Positions 13,841 through 18,001 of a stretch of DNA of 18,001 bases are shown here, one piece after another. This stretch comes from Nitrospinae bacterium CG11_big_fil_rev_8_21_14_0_20_56_8. Lineage in GTDB: Bacteria > Nitrospinota > Nitrospinia > Nitrospinales > VA-1. The notes beneath the pieces are model-generated. The model ran no database searches. It was not told the DNA's origin and worked only from the letters and a program-made list of their open reading frames with translations. The stretch lies in the NCBI GenBank assembly GCA_002796165.1, contig PCWF01000179.1, positions 873-18,873 on the forward strand, written 5' to 3'. A program made the translations under genes and the position numbers. How positions within the stretch are numbered: the first letter of the stretch is position 1; each line of letters begins with the position of its first letter.

Positions 13841-16420
13841 TCAATCCTCAAAATTCCGAGAGGATTCCTTGCGATTGAAAAATTGTTGCAACCTGTTGGG
13901 CCAGGTTCGCGGCCGGATGAGAGGCTTGTTAATTTCCTTATAAATATCCCAGCGGAATTGCCGCTTGGGCAAATTGTTAAAGGAGAAGGTCACCCAGAGA
14001 TCGCTACTCGGGTATTCCTTTCCCAATAATTTCCCGGCAAATTTTCCGAGATCGGTTTTGATCCGCAACACCGCTTCGCGTCCCAGGTCCTGCCCATATT
14101 CCCGGTCCAACCGTCCCACGGGAGCCCCGCGTTGCAAATGGGCGAACACACTTTCCCGGGCTTCCACTTCCAATCCCTTTTTCCGCAGTTTTACCTCCAA
14201 GGCTTTGCTTAATCCGCTGACCCCGCCTTTGGGATCGATCATGTAACCGTGTTTTATCATTTCACTCACAATCACAATATGGCTTTTGTCCTTACTGTTC
14301 AGACTGAGCGTCAGCTTATCCACTAAATAAGTATCGATGAACTCGTCGATATCGATTCCGATATCCTTCATCTCATTCACCAAAACCGCCTGGGGATTTA
14401 CCGCATGCGCCAGGGAGAGGGCGAAGTGTCCCGACCCCGCGCCGTAAACCTCGGCCAGATGCACCCGTTCCATCGAGCGGCTGGTCCATTCCAGCATCTG
14501 GATCAGTTCGATGGTGGCGTTCAACGCGGAATCGAATCCCAGGCAATACACCGGAAGGTCGTTGTCGATGGTTCCGGGCAGGGCCACCACCGGATATCCC
14601 GCCTGGAACAGTTTGTCGCTCAACCGGACCGATCCATCCCCGCCAAGCACGATCAAGGCATCGCATTTATTCTTCCGGAGATTTGCAATGGCCTTGAACT
14701 CCACCCCTTCCTGTTCGATGTTCTTAAAGCGCTTGTTGCATTGGATCACACTTCCCGGCGTCCCCATCAACCGCCGTTTCGCCTCCTCGGTATATTCCTG
14801 ACCGTCATTCTTAAGGACCCCTTCGATTCCCTTCCGGAAAACATAGGGCGTGACTCCCAGGGACAGGCATTTATCGATAAAACTTTTTAACACGGCGTTC
14901 ATTCCCGGCGCATCCCCGCCGGAGGTGATCAGGGCGATCCGGTTGACCTCCGAACGCGAGATTTCGATAATGCTCCGCAAGTGGTCTTCCTGAATCTTTC
15001 TTTCCTTCTCCTTTTGCTCGCGGGCCGTCAGCTCCTCCCGGGATAGGCCCACGGCACAGGAGTAACTGCTGAACGTTCCTTCCTCGTAGACCAAAAGAAT
15101 AACGTTATCCTGCCCCTCCTGGTAGGACATGTATTCGTTATACGCCTCCGCAAACGGACGCATGTCCAGATAGATCATCAAGGCCCGCATCATGCTGGAA
15201 TGGGTGAACAGGGAAACATGCGAACCCGGATGTTTCTCGGCAATCTCGTGAATGCCCTGTATGGTGGAAAGATAATTTTCGTAAAAAGTTTCCCCGCCGG
15301 GATAGCAATACAGCGGGTCCTTCAATATTTTTTTGGCCTCCGGCTCCGGCACGTTCATCACCCGGCACAATTGCCTCAGCTCTTCCTCTTTGGATTCTCC
15401 CGTCAAAAGACCGAAATTCTGGGAGTCCAGGGAGTCGTGATAATGCATCGCTTCCCGATCCCGGTACCCCCCCTGGCTCTGCAACACGGAACGGATGATC
15501 CCGGCCAGCTGACGGGTATTCGGTGACCGGCTGACATACACCGGCTGGTTCCGGGTTTCAAGATATTTGACCGAAGTTTTCAGCTCGACCGCCAGGTTGG
15601 CGTGCCGAATCATCCGCGCGAACTCTTCACCGATCCGTTTCGCCCGTTCAAAACCCTGGGGCCGCAATAAATAATTGCGGTAAAGCGAGCCGATTTTTAA
15701 ATCGCCCGAGTTTCCTCTCGATGCCCCGTGCCTTACCACGGAGAGGATGGCTTTGCCTTCCAGGTTCTCCGGGAGAAACAGCAACTTGTCGTTGGGCAGA
15801 TCGATCACAATTTTCTTCTCCAGCAGGCTGGCGGAAATGTTCATCCGATCGATCAGCACCCTGGGGCGGTTGCGGGGTTTCAGATAACCCCGCCCGATTT
15901 TGGCCTGAAAAACCCGCTGGCGGAATGCAGGGTTCGGAACACCCTCGTTCCAGGCCACCGCATATAAAATTTCGTTGCCTCCGCAAGATTTCCGGATGAA
16001 TTGATTTTTCCTGTTTTGATACTCCTGGAACGCGATCGGTTGAGACAACTCCCCAAGTTTGGCCAAGAAATCCTGCAATCCCTTCAATACGCCGGGAACC
16101 TGGCGGGCGACCTCCGGACCGGCGGAAAATTCTCTTCCATCAGCAGAGAAAAACGGCTGGAGGTAATGAGCATAAGGCGTGAAGGAACGCCGCGCGTATT
16201 CCTGCTTTTTTTTCTCAAGAAAATATTCGAAATACTGTAACAAGCAACATCTCCTCCTGGACGATAATGGGCGGCGGGAATCCGCTAACCCGGGGGATCG
16301 ACTGAAATCCGCGATCACGGAAAATCCGGCCCCTTCCCCATATTCTATCAAGGAAACCTCGAATAAGATGACATTTTGAAGAACTCCGGCCTGCCTCCCG
16401 GTTAAAACCATATCCTCCAT
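13841..16420 (-). CDS. Histidine phosphatase - 6-phosphofructokinase fusion with uncharacterised N-terminal domain
   Basis: 859 residues. The start at 16420 is set by GGGGAGG seven bases upstream; the frame stays open to 16522 without one. Residues 1-~215 match nothing I recognise. Residues ~224-440 form a histidine-phosphatase (phosphoglycerate-mutase superfamily) domain with R230-H231-G232 and a second catalytic-type H407 in LFTHSS. A charged linker leads to a PfkA-like domain (~492-820): TSGGDAPGMN (499-508), GGDGS (593-597), PGTIDND (615-621, catalytic-type D619), GFDSA and HLQRG. Gly in GGDGS and in PGTIDND is the ATP-type pattern; PPi-dependent enzymes usually have Asp and Lys there. 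The family's MGR motif reads YGA. It should phosphorylate fructose 6-phosphate, while the phosphatase half may reverse that, act as mutase or regulate; its substrate is unknown. Confidence 0.82.
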   Translation of the reverse strand: MEDMVLTGRQAGVLQNVILFEVSLIEYGEGAGFSVIADFSRSPGLADSRRPLSSRRRCCLLQYFEYFLEKKKQEYARRSFTPYAHYLQPFFSADGREFSAGPEVARQVPGVLKGLQDFLAKLGELSQPIAFQEYQNRKNQFIRKSCGGNEILYAVAWNEGVPNPAFRQRVFQAKIGRGYLKPRNRPRVLIDRMNISASLLEKKIVIDLPNDKLLFLPENLEGKAILSVVRHGASRGNSGDLKIGSLYRNYLLRPQGFERAKRIGEEFARMIRHANLAVELKTSVKYLETRNQPVYVSRSPNTRQLAGIIRSVLQSQGGYRDREAMHYHDSLDSQNFGLLTGESKEEELRQLCRVMNVPEPEAKKILKDPLYCYPGGETFYENYLSTIQGIHEIAEKHPGSHVSLFTHSSMMRALMIYLDMRPFAEAYNEYMSYQEGQDNVILLVYEEGTFSSYSCAVGLSREELTAREQKEKERKIQEDHLRSIIEISRSEVNRIALITSGGDAPGMNAVLKSFIDKCLSLGVTPYVFRKGIEGVLKNDGQEYTEEAKRRLMGTPGSVIQCNKRFKNIEQEGVEFKAIANLRKNKCDALIVLGGDGSVRLSDKLFQAGYPVVALPGTIDNDLPVYCLGFDSALNATIELIQMLEWTSRSMERVHLAEVYGAGSGHFALSLAHAVNPQAVLVNEMKDIGIDIDEFIDTYLVDKLTLSLNSKDKSHIVIVSEMIKHGYMIDPKGGVSGLSKALEVKLRKKGLEVEARESVFAHLQRGAPVGRLDREYGQDLGREAVLRIKTDLGKFAGKLLGKEYPSSDLWVTFSFNNLPKRQFRWDIYKEINKPLIRPRTWPNRLQQFFNRKESSRNFED

Positions 16421-16427
16421 GACGATA

Positions 16428-16434
16428 CCTCCCC
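16428..16434 (-). promoter_or_regulatory. Strong ribosome binding site that fixes the fusion-protein start
   Basis: On the - strand GGGGAGG lies seven bases before the ATG at 16420. The upstream in-frame ATG at 16522 has no such sequence, and the 34 residues it would add are low in conserved character (Gly/Pro/Phe-rich). Confidence 0.65.
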
Positions 16435-16540
16435 AAAAACAAAAAGAGCCCGGTGGAAACCCCCGGAAAAATTGTGGCCTCCACCCTTGAAATCCTTTAT
16501 ACTTAAAGTCTGCACCATGCACACTTTTCTGGTATTCTTG

Positions 16541-16558
16541 TGGCTATTTTTTTAGCCA
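16541..16558. repeat. 18-bp perfect inverted repeat upstream of ychF
   Basis: TGGCTA (16541-16546), six T, TAGCCA (16553-16558). It lies 53 bases before the ychF start, in the divergent region with the phosphofructokinase fusion. It may be an operator; it lacks a following T-run so is not a terminator. Confidence 0.4.
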
Positions 16559-16611
16559 TCCCCGGCCTCGCCCGCTGGAACCAATCAACTCATTAAATTA
16601 CGGAAAACACT

Positions 16612-17709
16612 ATGGGATTTACCTGCGGCCTCGTCGGCCTCCCCAATGCGGGGAAATCGACCCTGTTCGGCGCTTTGACACGGACCAAAGCGCTGGCGGG
16701 AAATTATGCGTTCACCACCATCGAACCCAACAGCGGTATCGTGCCCGTTCCCGACAAGCGGCTGGACATCATCTCCCAGTACGTCAAGACCCATAAAATC
16801 GTTCCCACAGCCATGGAGTTTGTCGACATCGCGGGGCTCATCAAAGGCGCGTCGAAGGGAGAGGGTCTGGGCAACAAGTTTCTCGGCCATATCCGCGAGG
16901 TCGACGCCATCGCCCACGTCGTCCGCTGTTTCGAGGACAGCAACGTCCCCCACGTCAGCGACGTCATCGACCCGGTTTCCGATATCGACACCGTCAACAC
17001 CGAATTGATGATTTCCGACATGGAATCCCTTGAACGCCGGAAAACCAAGATCGAAAAGCTGGCCAAATCCGGCGACAAGGAAGCCCGCATGCAAATCGAC
17101 GTGCTCGGCAAGTTGATCCAGGCGCTCGACCGCAACCAGCCCGCGCGAACCCTTACCGGCTTGAATCAGGAGCAGACCCAATTCCTGAAAAGCCTGAACC
17201 TGCTGAGCGCCAAGCCCGTTCTCTATATCTGCAACGTCATGGACCCCGGCGACGCGGAAAACGAGTTCGTGCAACAGGTGAAGGAGATCGCCAGGCAGGA
17301 TGGCTCATCCGTCATTGCCCTGGCGGGCAAGATTGAAGGCGAAATCATGGAGATCGAAGACCCGGAAGAACGGCAAATGTTCATGCAGGAAATGGGAATG
17401 ACGGAAACCGGACTGGACCGCATGATCACCACCGGCTATGGACTGCTCCACCTCTCCACCTACTTCACCGCCGGAATCAAGGAAACCCGGGCCTGGACCA
17501 TTCCCAAAAACGCCAAAGCCCCGGTAGCCGCAGGCGTCATCCACTCCGATTTCGAGAAGGGGTTCATCCGCTCCGAAGTCTACAGCCTGGAAGACCTGAT
17601 CAAATTCAAATCCGAAGCCGCCATCAAGGAAGCGGGTAGATTGAGGATCGAAGGGAAGGACTATGTGGTTCAGGATGGCGACATCATGCATTTCCGCTTC
17701 AACGTCTGA
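16612..17709 (+). CDS. ychF: Obg-like ATPase YchF
   Basis: 365 residues, close to the usual ~363. The N-terminal P-loop is GLVGLPNAGKSTLF (K15, S16), and DIAGLIKGASKGEGLGNKFL from D72 is the hallmark of the family, with hydrophobic Leu replacing the catalytic Gln of classical GTPases. The nucleotide-specificity site, usually NxxE, is probably N-V-M-D in YICNVMDPGD. A helical arm (ESLERRKTKIEKL) and a C-terminal TGS domain ending in VQDGDIMHFRFNV complete it. YchF binds and hydrolyses ATP, associates with ribosomes and affects the oxidative stress response in E. coli. It is a conserved housekeeping gene and is transcribed away from the phosphofructokinase fusion. Only a weak RBS (GGA) precedes the ATG. 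Identification is secure. Confidence 0.97.
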   Translation: MGFTCGLVGLPNAGKSTLFGALTRTKALAGNYAFTTIEPNSGIVPVPDKRLDIISQYVKTHKIVPTAMEFVDIAGLIKGASKGEGLGNKFLGHIREVDAIAHVVRCFEDSNVPHVSDVIDPVSDIDTVNTELMISDMESLERRKTKIEKLAKSGDKEARMQIDVLGKLIQALDRNQPARTLTGLNQEQTQFLKSLNLLSAKPVLYICNVMDPGDAENEFVQQVKEIARQDGSSVIALAGKIEGEIMEIEDPEERQMFMQEMGMTETGLDRMITTGYGLLHLSTYFTAGIKETRAWTIPKNAKAPVAAGVIHSDFEKGFIRSEVYSLEDLIKFKSEAAIKEAGRLRIEGKDYVVQDGDIMHFRFNV

Positions 17710-17846
17710 CCCCACGCCCGTCCCCGGGAAGAGGGCAAAAAACGACGGCAACCCAAACAAAAAAAACGACTCAAAAAGCCGCTTGATTCCCAAGCCCAGC
17801 AAGGGCCACTATCAGGCGAATACCGTCACTGTACACCCAATTTGTA

Positions 17847-17864
17847 GTCAAGCAGAGATTTGAC
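17847..17864. repeat. Small palindrome, REP-like
   Basis: GTCAA (17847-17851) and TTGAC (17860-17864) form a five-base hairpin within a stretch reading GGGGTCAAATCTCTGCTTGA on the - strand. GGGGTCAAATCTTGAC-like motifs recur as dispersed repeats in some bacterial genomes, often near REP-associated transposases. It is also 65 bases before the first CRISPR-like repeat and shares TGTAGT and ATTTG with it, so a degenerate terminal repeat is an alternative. Confidence 0.3.
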
Positions 17865-17905
17865 CCCTTTATTTTTCGTGGTCCAGAAGCAATCCCACCC
17901 CACCG

Positions 17906-18001
17906 GGTGTAGTTCCCCTTCATTTGGGGATGGTCTCCAACCAGATTTCTCGCAAGGGTTCTGCATGCATAGGTGTAGTTCCCCTTCATTTGGGGATGGT
18001 C
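17906..18001. CRISPR. Probable edge of a CRISPR array (two repeats, one spacer)
   Basis: An identical 30-base sequence occurs at 17906-17935 and 17972-18001, separated by a unique 36-base segment. Its middle is a palindrome, TCCCC-TTCATTT-GGGGA, and its layout (GTTCCCC, stem-loop, GGGGATG) resembles repeats of class 1 type I-E systems, although repeat and spacer are each slightly longer than usual there. The second copy runs exactly to the window end. Two copies alone do not prove an array. No cas gene lies in the window. The preceding 100 bases hold no gene and could be leader or trailer. Confidence 0.6.

Noticed and set aside
16421..16522. Longer start of the phosphofructokinase fusion
   Set aside because: No RBS and a poorly conserved-looking extension, whereas a strong GGGGAGG precedes the ATG at 16420.
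16517..16555. Twelve-codon hydrophobic leader-like frame (MHTFLVFLWLFF) upstream of ychF
   Set aside because: No RBS; its second half is explained by the T-rich palindrome, so it is probably chance.
17771..17989. 72-codon - strand frame with repeated MKGNYT
   Set aside because: The repetition comes from the 66-bp period of the CRISPR-like repeats, a multiple of three; there is no coding signal.

Overview
The window reads as chromosomal DNA of a Gram-negative, respiring bacterium. It shows an outer-membrane beta-barrel C-terminus, Sec signal peptides, several periplasmic c-type cytochromes and cupredoxins, b-type heme membrane proteins, and the housekeeping ATPase YchF. The mix of multiheme cytochromes, blue-copper proteins, an FGE-like secreted protein and a phosphofructokinase/histidine-phosphatase fusion would suit Nitrospinota or a deltaproteobacterium-like lineage. 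No rRNA or other phylogenetic marker is present, so that placement is only a guess.

Region 1 (1-7000, + strand) is an electron-transfer locus. It starts with the end of an outer-membrane barrel, followed by a secreted tetraheme cytochrome and a membrane-anchored decaheme cytochrome. Next comes a very unusual 868-residue soluble protein: [2Fe-2S] ferredoxin, FAD/NAD(P) reductase, two cyclic-nucleotide-binding-type domains and a four-cluster [4Fe-4S] ferredoxin. A membrane cytochrome b with two HX13H pairs and a small secreted cupredoxin complete it. The decaheme, reductase and cytochrome b genes overlap and must be co-transcribed. The simplest reading is a route linking cytoplasmic NAD(P)H or ferredoxin, through membrane b hemes, to periplasmic c hemes and copper carriers, possibly gated by a nucleotide or conformational signal. 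Direction of flow and physiological partner cannot be read from the sequence.

Region 2 (7001-8031) is decaying DNA: the last ~43 codons of a GGDEF diguanylate cyclase, a stub of a chemotaxis-receptor signalling domain, and a strong hairpin.

Region 3 (8032-11256) has a class-II aminoacyl-tRNA-synthetase-like gene and a MarR regulator with a C-terminal four-cysteine motif (both - strand). Divergent from the regulator is a two-gene unit for a secreted FGE-like protein and a second cupredoxin. The two divergent promoters overlap at their -35 boxes, and a palindrome covers both, so one bound regulator could control both sides.

Region 4 (11257-13634) holds a cobalamin-binding-type protein without signal peptide, a short-chain-dehydrogenase-like C-terminal remnant, and a protoglobin fused to a PsiE-like four-helix membrane domain.

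Region 5 (13635-18001) has a large fusion of an uncharacterised N-terminal domain, a histidine phosphatase and an ATP-type 6-phosphofructokinase (- strand), divergent from ychF (+). The right edge carries two copies of an exact 30-bp repeat with a central palindrome, separated by 36 bp. This looks like the start or end of a CRISPR array that continues beyond the window.
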